Origin: Vibrio sp. HI00D65
GTDB lineage: Bacteria; Pseudomonadota; Gammaproteobacteria; Enterobacterales; Vibrionaceae
Assembly: GCF_001635455.1 (NCBI RefSeq)
Contig: NZ_LWEH01000608.1
Coordinates: 1-64,000 of the forward strand
Reading direction: 5' to 3'
Length of the DNA stretch: 64,000 bases
How positions within the stretch are numbered: the stretch's first letter is position 1; every line of letters begins with the position of its first letter. Position numbers and translations under genes: made by a program. Shown piece by piece: positions 46,763 through 54,482 of the stretch. The notes under the pieces were generated by a model. It saw only the letters and a list, made by a program, of their open reading frames with translations. It was not told where the DNA came from and did no database searches.

Positions 46763-47544
46763 TGTTTCCTGCAGCGCTAAAAGCGACCGATATTGAAGTA
46801 AAGTTCGGCAGTAAAAAGATACTAGATAGTGTATCCATAGAGATTGAAGCAGGAAAAGTAACCACGCTGCTTGGCCCAAATGGAGCCGGAAAAAGCACTC
46901 TGCTCAAAGCCTTATGCCAGGAAATATCCAGTACTGGCGACATTCAATATTTTGGGCATGGTAAAGACAAATGGCCTTCACACAAGTTGGCGAAACATCT
47001 GGCTATGCTTCCTCAACACAGTACGTTGACATTCCCGTTTCTGGCGCACGAAGTTGTCGAGCTTGGTGGCATACCACTGCAAGAGTCAAACAAGACACTG
47101 ACCAATATCGCGAACCAAAAGATGGACATCGCCGATGTATCTCACTTAGGAGAGAGACTTTATCCTTCTCTTTCCGGTGGTGAAAAGCAGAGAGTTCATT
47201 TGGCTCGAATACTCACTCAACTCCACCACTCTGGCGACCAATGCATTTTGATGCTTGATGAACCCACCTCTGCATTGGATCTCGCCCACCAGCACAATAC
47301 GCTAAAGATCGCGAGAGAACTTGCAGACAATCACAATGCAGCCGTTATCGTGGTGTTGCACGATCTAAACTTAGCGGCTCAGTATTCCGACCGATTGGTG
47401 GTGTTGAAAGATGGCAATTTAGTGTGTGATGGCAGCCCTTGGGAAGCTCTCAGGCCGTCAATGATTGAGGATGTTTATGGGTATAAAAGCATCGTAGAAA
47501 AACACCCTACGATGAGCTTCCCTCAGGTACACCCGGCACAATAA
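46762..47544 (+). CDS. hutD: HutD heme ABC ATPase
   Basis: A 260-residue ATP-binding protein starting at ATG 46762, overlapping the hutC stop. A longer frame opens 114 bases upstream inside hutC but has no domain. Walker A is GPNGAGKST, the signature is LSGGEKQRVHLAR, Walker B is CILMLDEPTSALD, and the switch His is in VLHDLN. It powers heme import with HutC. A terminator follows at 47601. Confidence 0.92.
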   Translation: MFPAALKATDIEVKFGSKKILDSVSIEIEAGKVTTLLGPNGAGKSTLLKALCQEISSTGDIQYFGHGKDKWPSHKLAKHLAMLPQHSTLTFPFLAHEVVELGGIPLQESNKTLTNIANQKMDIADVSHLGERLYPSLSGGEKQRVHLARILTQLHHSGDQCILMLDEPTSALDLAHQHNTLKIARELADNHNAAVIVVLHDLNLAAQYSDRLVVLKDGNLVCDGSPWEALRPSMIEDVYGYKSIVEKHPTMSFPQVHPAQ

Positions 47545-47600
47545 ACTCGATTTAGATCCGGCTCATTTTTGACATTGCCACGAATGACAATCAAATCATT

Positions 47601-47627
47601 AAAAGCCTCAATTTTATCGAGGCTTTT
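47601..47627 (+). terminator. Terminator of the tonB1-exbBD-hutBCD operon
   Basis: A 9-bp stem (AAAAGCCTC / GAGGCTTTT) with a 9-base loop and a T-run, 57 bases after the hutD stop. Confidence 0.9.
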
Positions 47628-47892
47628 TTATTGGCTCATCACCTCTCTCCCTCCTTAAACTCAATTTTACCACTAACCATAGCGATGCTCCCAAAACGTA
47701 TCACCTAGAGCCTTAAAGGCGCTAGAAATAAACACTATCAGTAGACACTCGCCAAGTTAGATTGGAAAAGGTGAGCACAAGGCTGATGTAAGCCTATAAA
47801 AAGAAATATCGCTATTAGAGACACGAATAAACGAGCTGCTTTAGAGAGTGACAAAAGAAAGAAGTGAGAGATGTAAGGCGATAGGAACAAAA
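47628..47892. other. Intergenic region between hutD and luxT
   Basis: The convergent gap contains the hutD terminator on one side and the luxT terminator on the other. In between I see no ORF or recognisable RNA. Confidence 0.5.
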
Positions 47893-47911
47893 AAAGCTCC
47901 CTCAGGAGCTT
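47893..47911 (-). terminator. Terminator of luxT
   Basis: A short stem (AGCTCC / GGAGCT, CTCA loop) is followed by a T-run on the minus strand. It lies 18 bases past the luxT stop. Confidence 0.8.
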
Positions 47912-47928
47912 CTTTAAGTACGTATTGA

Positions 47929-48390
47929 TTATTGGCTCATACGAATCAGTGATTTACCAATCAACCACTCAAGTTCTTTACCGCTTGTATCACCAAACTG
48001 AGTCTCAGTTAGCTTGTAAAGACGATCAATACCGTTTGCCGCAAATTCGTGTGCGTTTTCAGCTGTAACGATATGGTGGAAAAGTAAACGTAAGATTGCT
48101 AGGAACTCAGCGTCTTCAAGCGCTTTAACCCAGCTAGCTGAAAATGCATCAAGACCATTTTCGAAATCAATATGCTCCATGAACATCTTAAAGATTCGAC
48201 CGTCTAGAGCAGCTGTAAAATCTGTTTTCTTTGGAAAGTGGTGGCTTATACCTGTACGAGAAACGCCCGTTTGCTGACTCAACGTCGTGTATGACATCTT
48301 GTCGTAACCCAACCTTAGTAACTGGTCTACAACGGCATCCATAATCTTCTGGATTGTGATTTCTGTATCTTCTTTACTACGCTTTGGCAT
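47929..48390 (-). CDS. luxT: LuxT, TetR-family quorum-linked regulator
   Basis: A 153-residue regulator. The N-terminal helix-turn-helix reads TTLSQQTGVSRTGISHHFPK, and the C-terminal helical domain ends in LIGKSLIRMSQ. Length and sequence match the LuxT protein described in V. harveyi, which acts on luxO/quorum-related genes and on several others in Vibrio. It follows the hut operon in convergent orientation, as in other vibrios. It is probably monocistronic. Confidence 0.9.
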   Translation of the reverse strand: MPKRSKEDTEITIQKIMDAVVDQLLRLGYDKMSYTTLSQQTGVSRTGISHHFPKKTDFTAALDGRIFKMFMEHIDFENGLDAFSASWVKALEDAEFLAILRLLFHHIVTAENAHEFAANGIDRLYKLTETQFGDTSGKELEWLIGKSLIRMSQ

Positions 48391-48920
48391 ATTCAGGCTC
48401 TTCTCTTTGTAAATCCATCTAACTCAATAAAATGAAGTCAGAATGAAAATTGTTATCAGCATTATGTGAGCAAGGCATTTTTTCGCAAGCATTTCCATTA
48501 AAATACCCGCCAGTACTTCGCATAAACAACTTTACAGTGCTGCCTCTTTGGGCACTTTGTCTAATTATTCTTCGAAAGTAACCCTACCGCTCTAAGTGGT
48601 TAATCAAAAATAACTACTTGGAATATCAAATACCCAACAATAAATTCATTTTATACATACCTATCAAGCAATAGATAGTCTTATAAAATTAGTCACGACG
48701 CAACTAACTGAATGATATTATAACAAATTAATGACACTGCTTTTCAAAAAAACATGAGATAGATCACATACATATTTGTCGGCATGAATGTACGTATTCA
48801 TTTAACCCCACGACAAACAACATAGCATACCAATACAAATTAGTTCAAAGATTTTAATTTTTGTAGATACAGTTCAAATTGCTCGATAGAATAACCTCAG
48901 ATTTTGTAGGAGGATTATTT
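48391..48920. promoter_or_regulatory. Divergent region between luxT and the DUF406 gene
   Basis: A 530-base AT-rich gap with no credible ORF. It holds the luxT promoter and, toward 48921, a CRP-like site at 48753-48768. Nothing else was recognised. Confidence 0.45.
48753..48768. promoter_or_regulatory. CRP-like site
   Basis: CATGAGATAGATCACA matches 12 of 16 positions of the CRP consensus TGTGATCTAGATCACA, with a perfect right half. It lies about 150 bases upstream of the DUF406 gene. Confidence 0.4.
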
Positions 48921-49220
48921 ATGAGCCAAGATATGGGTAACAACGACGTATGTGAAGCTTGCGGCTGTGCAGGCGAAATCGGGTTCATCATTAAAGAAGG
49001 TGACGATGTTGCTGAAGTAACTGTATACGGCAACTCGAAAGCACTAATTGAAGCTGAATTTGCAAAGTACGTAGAGCTGGCAAAGCAAGTATCTAGCAAT
49101 GTTGAGTATGAAGCGTCAGAAATGACCGAAGAAAGTACTGAATTGCATGCACGCTTCAAGTTCGAAGTAAGCGCAGAAAAGATTATTTTCGAACTTAAGA
49201 CTCGCTCTCTAGCGCGTTAA
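48921..49220 (+). CDS. YfcZ/YiiS-family (DUF406) small protein
   Basis: A 99-residue cytosolic protein. ATG 48921 is chosen over an in-frame start 42 bases upstream because AGGAGG lies directly before it. The N-terminus has the family's clustered cysteines (VCEACGCAG), followed by an alternating strand/helix region ending KIIFELKTRS. The family function is unknown. A terminator follows the stop. Confidence 0.82.
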   Translation: MSQDMGNNDVCEACGCAGEIGFIIKEGDDVAEVTVYGNSKALIEAEFAKYVELAKQVSSNVEYEASEMTEESTELHARFKFEVSAEKIIFELKTRSLAR

Positions 49221-49243
49221 CATAAGCATTTATGCTCTTATAT

Positions 49244-49269
49244 AAAGACGAGTAAAATTACTCGTCTTT
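49244..49269. terminator. Bidirectional terminator between DUF406 and DUF1496 genes
   Basis: An 11-bp stem (AAAGACGAGTA / TACTCGTCTTT) with an AAAT loop and a long T-run. Its right arm overlaps the last codons of the convergent gene. Confidence 0.88.
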
Positions 49270-49539
49270 TTTTATTTGTATCCAAGCAAGTGCCCCGTTC
49301 GTTTCAAAATTGTTTTCCGCAGCACACTGAATCACAACACCAGAGACTTCGAGTACCGCTCCAATGCTGTATGCCTTGTCATCGTAATAACAAACTCGTT
49401 GTTGTTGACCGCTTTGAGTAACGACCACCGCAGCCTTCCCAGGTGTTGAAATTACTTTATTCGCACTGGCAGACATTGAGCAAAACATTGCACTTGCTAC
49501 CAAGACGCTCTTAATTATTTGTATATTTACTCTAGTCAT
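49258..49539 (-). CDS. Periplasmic DUF1496 protein
   Basis: A 93-residue secreted protein. I choose ATG 49539, preceded by AGGTAAATTG, giving a signal peptide ending SMSASA. The DUF1496 motif is plain: VCYYDDKAYSIGA ... QC, with two cysteines likely to pair. An upstream in-frame start at 49605 would place the signal peptide internally. Function of the family is unknown. Confidence 0.78.
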   Translation of the reverse strand: MTRVNIQIIKSVLVASAMFCSMSASANKVISTPGKAAVVVTQSGQQQRVCYYDDKAYSIGAVLEVSGVVIQCAAENNFETNGALAWIQIKKDE

Positions 49540-49676
49540 CAATTTACCTGCCATTGTCGCTGAATTTCTGATTAGCCAAACGATTTCTATTTTATCTACC
49601 GCCAAATAGGTAAAACACTATGCGAGAATAATTTTTCCATTATAGTGTTAGCGTCTATCGTAATAAGAAGCCTGTT

Positions 49677-50276
49677 ATGCTGAGAATGATTGCACTTATT
49701 ATTGGTTCTTTAACCATAACAAATATCAGTGCAGAACCAATCGATCACTATCAAATATTGAACCATCTGGACAATTACGGAAACTTATATCTCCGAAATA
49801 AGCCTTACACAGCACTTCCAACCGGTTTAGTGGTCGATGGTAATCTTAATATCGAAAACACCTCGATCACACGTTTACCCAAAGGGCTTGATATTAAAGG
49901 CAGCCTCAAGGCTTTTAATAGTCAGCTAACCAGAGTAGCAAGTGGTGTAAAAATCAAAGGCTACGCCGACTTGATGGGTAGCAAAATCACCAGTTGGCCA
50001 AAAGGCGTCAAAGTCGGCGGGTTCATTAATTTCACTGACACTCCATTGCAAAGACTGCCCAACGGCCTGCGAGTGAGAGGCGACCTCAGTGTGATTCGTA
50101 CCCCTTTAACCGAACTACCGAATGGCATTGTGATTGACGGTGACCTATATATCGGCGGCTCAGCAATTACTGCATTCCCAGAGACGATGACGGTAAAAGG
50201 CAATATCTATTTAGGTGGCAACACCGTCAAGACTTGGCCAACAAATTTGGACCTTGGCGGTGCAGTGGCGCGCTAG
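49677..50276 (+). CDS. Secreted protein with seven 20-residue LPxGLxVxGxL solenoid repeats
   Basis: A 199-residue protein with a signal peptide (MLRMIALIIGSLTITNISA). From about residue 50 it is almost entirely seven consecutive 20-residue repeats of the form (L/V)xVxGxLxIxxTxIxxLPxG. This period suggests a short leucine-rich-repeat-like or beta-solenoid fold with one turn per repeat. Repeats are uneven enough to be old. There is no catalytic motif or cysteine. The role may be binding, but the partner is unknown. A terminator follows. Confidence 0.75.
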   Translation: MLRMIALIIGSLTITNISAEPIDHYQILNHLDNYGNLYLRNKPYTALPTGLVVDGNLNIENTSITRLPKGLDIKGSLKAFNSQLTRVASGVKIKGYADLMGSKITSWPKGVKVGGFINFTDTPLQRLPNGLRVRGDLSVIRTPLTELPNGIVIDGDLYIGGSAITAFPETMTVKGNIYLGGNTVKTWPTNLDLGGAVAR

Positions 50277-50327
50277 CCTTCCCCGCAGCTTTGCCTCTTT
50301 CCATCAAAAGTATAAGCAGAAAAACAA

Positions 50328-50352
50328 AAAAAGGAGCTCAAGGCTCCTTTTT
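50328..50352. terminator. Bidirectional terminator
   Basis: A 10-bp stem (AAAAAGGAGC / GCTCCTTTTT) with a TCAAG loop lies between the convergent repeat-protein and acyltransferase genes. Confidence 0.88.
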
Positions 50353-50380
50353 CAAATCAATCAATTAAACGAAATATTCA

Positions 50381-51499
50381 CTAACCAATGTTCTTCACGG
50401 GGTTCGCATAGCTGTCGATCAAGTACTTACGCGCACCTTTTGGCAACGTCGCTAACTTATCTTCGAATTCTTTCTTAACCGCAGCTGTAATTGAGTCATC
50501 TTCTTTCTCTGCCGCCAGTAGATTTACTGGAAACAGCTTATAGTGGTCATGGATCTGGCGATCAATCTCTTCAGCCAATGCTTCTGGAGTCTCAAAGTCT
50601 CGATCGATAACCTGCCCAAACCCAACGTGGATGCGGCCTTTATTGCCCACAATACCTTGGATAATGCTTTCGATATCTTCAAATTCGCCTTTTTCATAGC
50701 TGCCGTTTACATCTTTTTCAAACAGCTCGATCGCTTTCGCCGTATCACAGGGATCATTTTCATATGAGATAGCAACAGGAACAATCTTCAGTGACTTCAC
50801 GTATTCAGGAAATGCCACCTTCTGCTTACGTCCTTCAACATGGAACATTTTAAGGATGGCAGGATCAGTGAAGTCATTACCGTCTTTTGCACGGCCTTCT
50901 TTCTGAGCGATCCAGATAGAGTTACCAGTATCTAAAGAGTGCTTAATATAAGAAGAGAGCTGGCCTAACGCTTTCATCATCTCACGTGGCCCTTTAAGAG
51001 AGCGCTTAACGATAAAGCTCTTATTCAAGCGCATCAGTTCTGTCGCACACGGCTTCTTCAGAAGGTTATCACCAATCGCAATGCGACAAGTTTGGTGATT
51101 TTGTTGATGCAATGCGTAGTTCACCAACGCCGGATCCATAGCAATGTCACGATGGTTTGATACAAACAAGTATGCTTGATTCACATCCAATGACTCTAAG
51201 CCTGTGTACGTCACACCATTTGTGGTGTTCGCTAGCGTGTCACGTAAGTAATTTTTCACTTCAATTTGAATGGATTCAACGCTAGTCAGCTTGCTCCACT
51301 TCATTTTTAAGTAAACACGCAGAATTGGGCTCATTAATGCTTGGAACCAAGCTGCGTGATTCGAAAAACGGTAGTGCAGAATCGCACTAATGAATTCTTC
51401 ATCATTAATAAGACGGTTTAGTGCCGCTGGAATTTCATCATCGCCGTAAGGACGAATATCAACATATGGATCGGTTGGAGAGGTCATTTTTTCATTCAT
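50381..51499 (-). CDS. PlsC-type glycerol-phosphate acyltransferase-domain protein
   Basis: A 372-residue protein with the acyltransferase HxxxxD motif in FVSNHRDIAMD and downstream blocks around KEGRAKDGND and VPVAISYE. The family transfers acyl groups to glycerol-phosphate or lysophospholipids. It lacks the N-terminal membrane helix typical of E. coli PlsC, and has a long N-terminal extension and a C-terminal region with FGQVIDRDF. The start at 51499 is not strongly supported (a second Met is 12 bases on). Substrate unknown. Confidence 0.78.
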   Translation of the reverse strand: MNEKMTSPTDPYVDIRPYGDDEIPAALNRLINDEEFISAILHYRFSNHAAWFQALMSPILRVYLKMKWSKLTSVESIQIEVKNYLRDTLANTTNGVTYTGLESLDVNQAYLFVSNHRDIAMDPALVNYALHQQNHQTCRIAIGDNLLKKPCATELMRLNKSFIVKRSLKGPREMMKALGQLSSYIKHSLDTGNSIWIAQKEGRAKDGNDFTDPAILKMFHVEGRKQKVAFPEYVKSLKIVPVAISYENDPCDTAKAIELFEKDVNGSYEKGEFEDIESIIQGIVGNKGRIHVGFGQVIDRDFETPEALAEEIDRQIHDHYKLFPVNLLAAEKEDDSITAAVKKEFEDKLATLPKGARKYLIDSYANPVKNIG

Positions 51500-51662
51500 A
51501 TAATAAAAAGCTGGTTCATTCTACGCGTTGTTTTGACTTCTCGCAGCTACAGAGCCCATACTTTTGACAAGGTCAGACCAGAAACAGTGAAAATAGCCTG
51601 TTATTGTTGGCATTCTTTGAGATTAACGGTAATCTTGACGCCCCAAAATTAAGGTACTATCT

Positions 51663-52289
51663 ATGAACTTCGCTATTGAATATACATCGGCTTACTTTTC
51701 ACACCTGGTGATCACACCACGCAAGAAAGTACTAAAACATAGCCTTGTATCGGTTCAAAGTGGCTTAGTTTTGATCAAGCTGGGTAAGCAAGAGTACGCT
51801 GTTGAACCTGGCCAAAGCGTATGGATTCCATTGGACTGCTTAACTTCGTTGACCTACTTCCCTAATACTCAAGTTAGCCGTGTCGATTTCTCTGTTCGAC
51901 TGACAGATGCTTTTCCACGCCAAGCAGGTTACATCACACAAACTAACCTCTCTTTGGCGTTGCTAGAGAAACTAGAGCTGACTCACGGCCGAGCTTCAGG
52001 TGCTAACAATACCGAGCAAGCGTGCAAAGATATGCTTTCTGTACTCAAGCAAGAAGTGTTGGCATTCAAACCACTGCTTTGTGAAAGTGCGTTGTCTCAG
52101 CGATTCAATCAGTGGAACATTGATGACTCTAACCTGCCACAAGAGCACACCTTGGTGATGGTAATGCGCGAGGCGAAAAAGCGCATGCAATCAGGTCAGA
52201 AACGTGCTGCCGTAATCGATGACCTATTCTCAGGTAAAGAAGACGAGTTTGAACAACTGTGTATGCTGGTGTTTGGTGACGACCTGTAG
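51663..52289 (+). CDS. AraC-type sensor domain protein without DNA-binding domain
   Basis: A 208-residue cytosolic protein. The N-terminal half is cupin-like (LVSVQSGLVLIKLG, YAVEPGQSVWIPLDCL), as in the ligand-binding part of AraC-family regulators. The C-terminal half is helical (VMREAKKRMQSGQKRAAVIDD) but I find no complete pair of helix-turn-helix motifs. AAGG precedes the ATG. It may be a truncated regulator or a stand-alone sensor; ligand unknown. A terminator follows. Confidence 0.6.
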   Translation: MNFAIEYTSAYFSHLVITPRKKVLKHSLVSVQSGLVLIKLGKQEYAVEPGQSVWIPLDCLTSLTYFPNTQVSRVDFSVRLTDAFPRQAGYITQTNLSLALLEKLELTHGRASGANNTEQACKDMLSVLKQEVLAFKPLLCESALSQRFNQWNIDDSNLPQEHTLVMVMREAKKRMQSGQKRAAVIDDLFSGKEDEFEQLCMLVFGDDL

Positions 52290-52319
52290 TCGCTCAGAAA
52301 AGCTAAAACTTAAATACTA

Positions 52320-52352
52320 AAAAGCCGCAAAAACTGAGTTTCTGCGGCTTTT
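52320..52352 (+). terminator. Terminator after the cupin-like gene
   Basis: A 10-bp stem (AAAAGCCGCA / TGCGGCTTTT) with an inner AAAC/GTTT-like pairing and a T-run, 31 bases after the stop. Confidence 0.88.
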
Positions 52353-52421
52353 TTAATTCTCAGTACTAATTCAGGATAAATAAAGGCTAGGTTAACAATC
52401 TTATAGAACGATCGCATTTGT

Positions 52422-52913
52422 CTAAAACGGTAACTCGACTTGCATCATCAAATCGGCATCTCTTGAATCGTGCCAACGATAATCAAAGCGCATACGTGGT
52501 TGCCCTTCTACTTTCTCACCGAAGCCAATACTCAATTGCAAACCGTGATTCAATAGCCACTCTTCAGTCGACATATCATACTGTTCGTCTTCCAAGTCTT
52601 CAGGGAACCACATTCCCAATCCAACATAGTTAGACTCGAGGCTTTGAGTTAACATAGGCGTGTCCTTGGTTTGAAGTACCCAGTCGGACCAATAGTCAGG
52701 TATGCTATCGGCTTCTTTCTCACTCATACCAGTTATTTCTAGCATGCGCTGACCGAAAGAACCGATGCTCGTAGAAAAATCTAGACAGCTATTTTCATCA
52801 TCAGAAGCCAGCATGATTGAGTCTAAGCTAAAGAAGTCACATTCAGCCTGTGCAGGTAAACTGCATGCTGCAATGATCATCGTCGCTGGTATCGCGCGCT
52901 TTAGCATAGTCAT
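52422..52913 (-). CDS. Secreted hypothetical protein with beta-rich C-terminus
   Basis: A 163-residue protein with a signal peptide (MIIAACSLPAQA around residues 12-23). The mature part is acidic, with two early cysteines, and ends in amphipathic strands (GLQLSIGFGEK, MRFDYRWHD, LMMQVELPF). The terminal Phe resembles the end of outer-membrane barrels, but the protein seems too short for a full barrel. It precedes nothing on its strand and is located 22 bases downstream of the nadD-like gene, so the two may be co-transcribed. Family not recognised. Confidence 0.6.
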   Translation of the reverse strand: MTMLKRAIPATMIIAACSLPAQAECDFFSLDSIMLASDDENSCLDFSTSIGSFGQRMLEITGMSEKEADSIPDYWSDWVLQTKDTPMLTQSLESNYVGLGMWFPEDLEDEQYDMSTEEWLLNHGLQLSIGFGEKVEGQPRMRFDYRWHDSRDADLMMQVELPF

Positions 52914-52935
52914 GAGACCTCTTTAATTAGCGAAT

Positions 52936-53457
52936 CTACATTATTGTATACAGACCACTATCTTGCAACATCTTTGTAACTGACTTTGTACTCAGTTTTG
53001 ATACATCACTTCCACTTATCAATGCATTACGAATATCTGTGCTGCGGATTTTCACTTTCTCTGGGCAAGCCATTACAGACCATCGCTCGGTAATCTCTTC
53101 TGACTTATAGAAAGATGAGAACTTAAAAAAGTTGTCCGGCCCAATCACAAACGTAAGTTCAGCGTCACCATGTAACTTTTGCAATTCACTAAGTACAGCA
53201 TAAGTTGTCACACTGTCACCGGGCGTAAACAAGCGTTTCTCAATCAATGATAGCTCAACTTGATCCAGTGAAAGATCGCTAATAAAAGCGTTAACTAACT
53301 GACATCTCGTATCAAAGTCTAGCATCTCTTTTCCCCAAGCATGGGCAATACTTGGTACCAGAAAAATCTTGTCAAAATGAGTCAGTGAATCAATTACACT
53401 TTTATGCCCTAAGCTCGGCGGATTAAACGCACTGCCGAAAATGGCTATTTTTTCCAT
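52936..53457 (-). CDS. NadD-like nicotinate-nucleotide adenylyltransferase-family protein
   Basis: A 173-residue nucleotidyltransferase. FGSAFNPPSLGHKSVID holds the (H/T)xGH-type motif as SLGH, and IRSTDIRN matches the C-terminal ISSTxIR signature. The middle carries VIGPDNFFKF. Shorter than typical NadD (~210), so it may be a paralogue or a related NMN adenylyltransferase. It is divergently paired with nadE, which supports a role in NAD synthesis. The housekeeping nadD is usually elsewhere. Confidence 0.72.
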   Translation of the reverse strand: MEKIAIFGSAFNPPSLGHKSVIDSLTHFDKIFLVPSIAHAWGKEMLDFDTRCQLVNAFISDLSLDQVELSLIEKRLFTPGDSVTTYAVLSELQKLHGDAELTFVIGPDNFFKFSSFYKSEEITERWSVMACPEKVKIRSTDIRNALISGSDVSKLSTKSVTKMLQDSGLYTIM

Positions 53458-53566
53458 TGTTAATTACTGCCTTCTCTTTCTATGCTTGTGCAAAGAGGTT
53501 TTTAAATCGAATGATTTAGGTATGATAACACTAGATTTTTAATTTGCTTGCAGGAAAGGAATACGA

Positions 53567-54397
53567 ATGGAACAGTTAATTCGTGACGAAATGCGCGTAC
53601 TACCTTCAATTGACCCTCACTTCGAAGTGACTCGTCGTGTGGACTTTATCAAAACGAAACTTCAGCAGTCTGGTTGCAAGTCCCTGATCCTTGGTATCAG
53701 TGGTGGCGTAGACTCGACTACCTGTGGTCGACTAGCACAACTGGCTGTTGACAGCTTGAATGAAAGCACAGGTAGCAATGACTACCAATTCATCGCAGTT
53801 CGCCTTCCTTATGGTGAACAAAAAGATGAAGATGAAGCACAACTGGCTCTCTCTTTTATCCAGCCTTCTCAATCAGTTTCTGTAAACATTAAAGCGGGTG
53901 TTGATGGGCTTCACGCGGCGTCTCACGCTGCACTTGAAGAAACAGATCTACTACCAACAGACTCAGCGAAAATCGACTTCGTAAAAGGTAACGTAAAAGC
54001 TCGAGCTCGTATGATCGCACAATACGAAATCGCAGGTTACGTTGGTGGTCTTGTGATTGGTACTGATCACTCAGCAGAAAACATCACTGGCTTTTATACT
54101 AAACACGGTGACGGTGCCTGTGATTTAGCGCCTCTATTTGGCCTAAACAAACGTCAAGTTCGTGAACTTGCAGCAACATTAGGCGCGCCAGAGTTGCTAG
54201 TTAAGAAAGTGCCAACAGCCGATCTCGAAGAGCTTGATCCACAGAAAGCTGACGAAGCAGCACTGAACCTAACTTATGATCAAATCGATGATTTCCTTGA
54301 AGGTAAAGAAGTGCCTCAGGACGTATCAGACCGCTTGGTGAGCATCTACAAAGCAACACAACACAAGCGTCAACCAATCCCAACAATCTACGATTAA
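53567..54397 (+). CDS. nadE: Ammonia-dependent NAD+ synthetase NadE
   Basis: A 276-residue enzyme that converts deamido-NAD+ to NAD+ with ammonia and ATP. The ATP pyrophosphatase P-loop is SGGVDS in [15 protein letters not shown], and the deamido-NAD region has [19 protein letters not shown]. No glutaminase domain is present, so it is the NH3-dependent form. AGGAAAGG precedes the ATG. It is divergent from the nadD-like gene and followed by a terminator. Confidence 0.95.
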   Translation: MEQLIRDEMRVLPSIDPHFEVTRRVDFIKTKLQQSGCKSLILGISGGVDSTTCGRLAQLAVDSLNESTGSNDYQFIAVRLPYGEQKDEDEAQLALSFIQPSQSVSVNIKAGVDGLHAASHAALEETDLLPTDSAKIDFVKGNVKARARMIAQYEIAGYVGGLVIGTDHSAENITGFYTKHGDGACDLAPLFGLNKRQVRELAATLGAPELLVKKVPTADLEELDPQKADEAALNLTYDQIDDFLEGKEVPQDVSDRLVSIYKATQHKRQPIPTIYD

Positions 54398-54420
54398 TGC
54401 TTTAAGTTAGTCTCAAATTA

Positions 54421-54451
54421 AAAAGGCTGGAAGTTCAACTTCCGGCCTTTT
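54421..54451. terminator. Terminator of nadE
   Basis: A long stem (AAAAGGCTGGAAGT / ACTTCCGGCCTTTT) with one T-G pair and a T-run. It lies between convergent genes and can serve both. Confidence 0.9.
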
Positions 54452-54482
54452 CTATTTATGAAAGGAGTGACTTAATTAGCCA

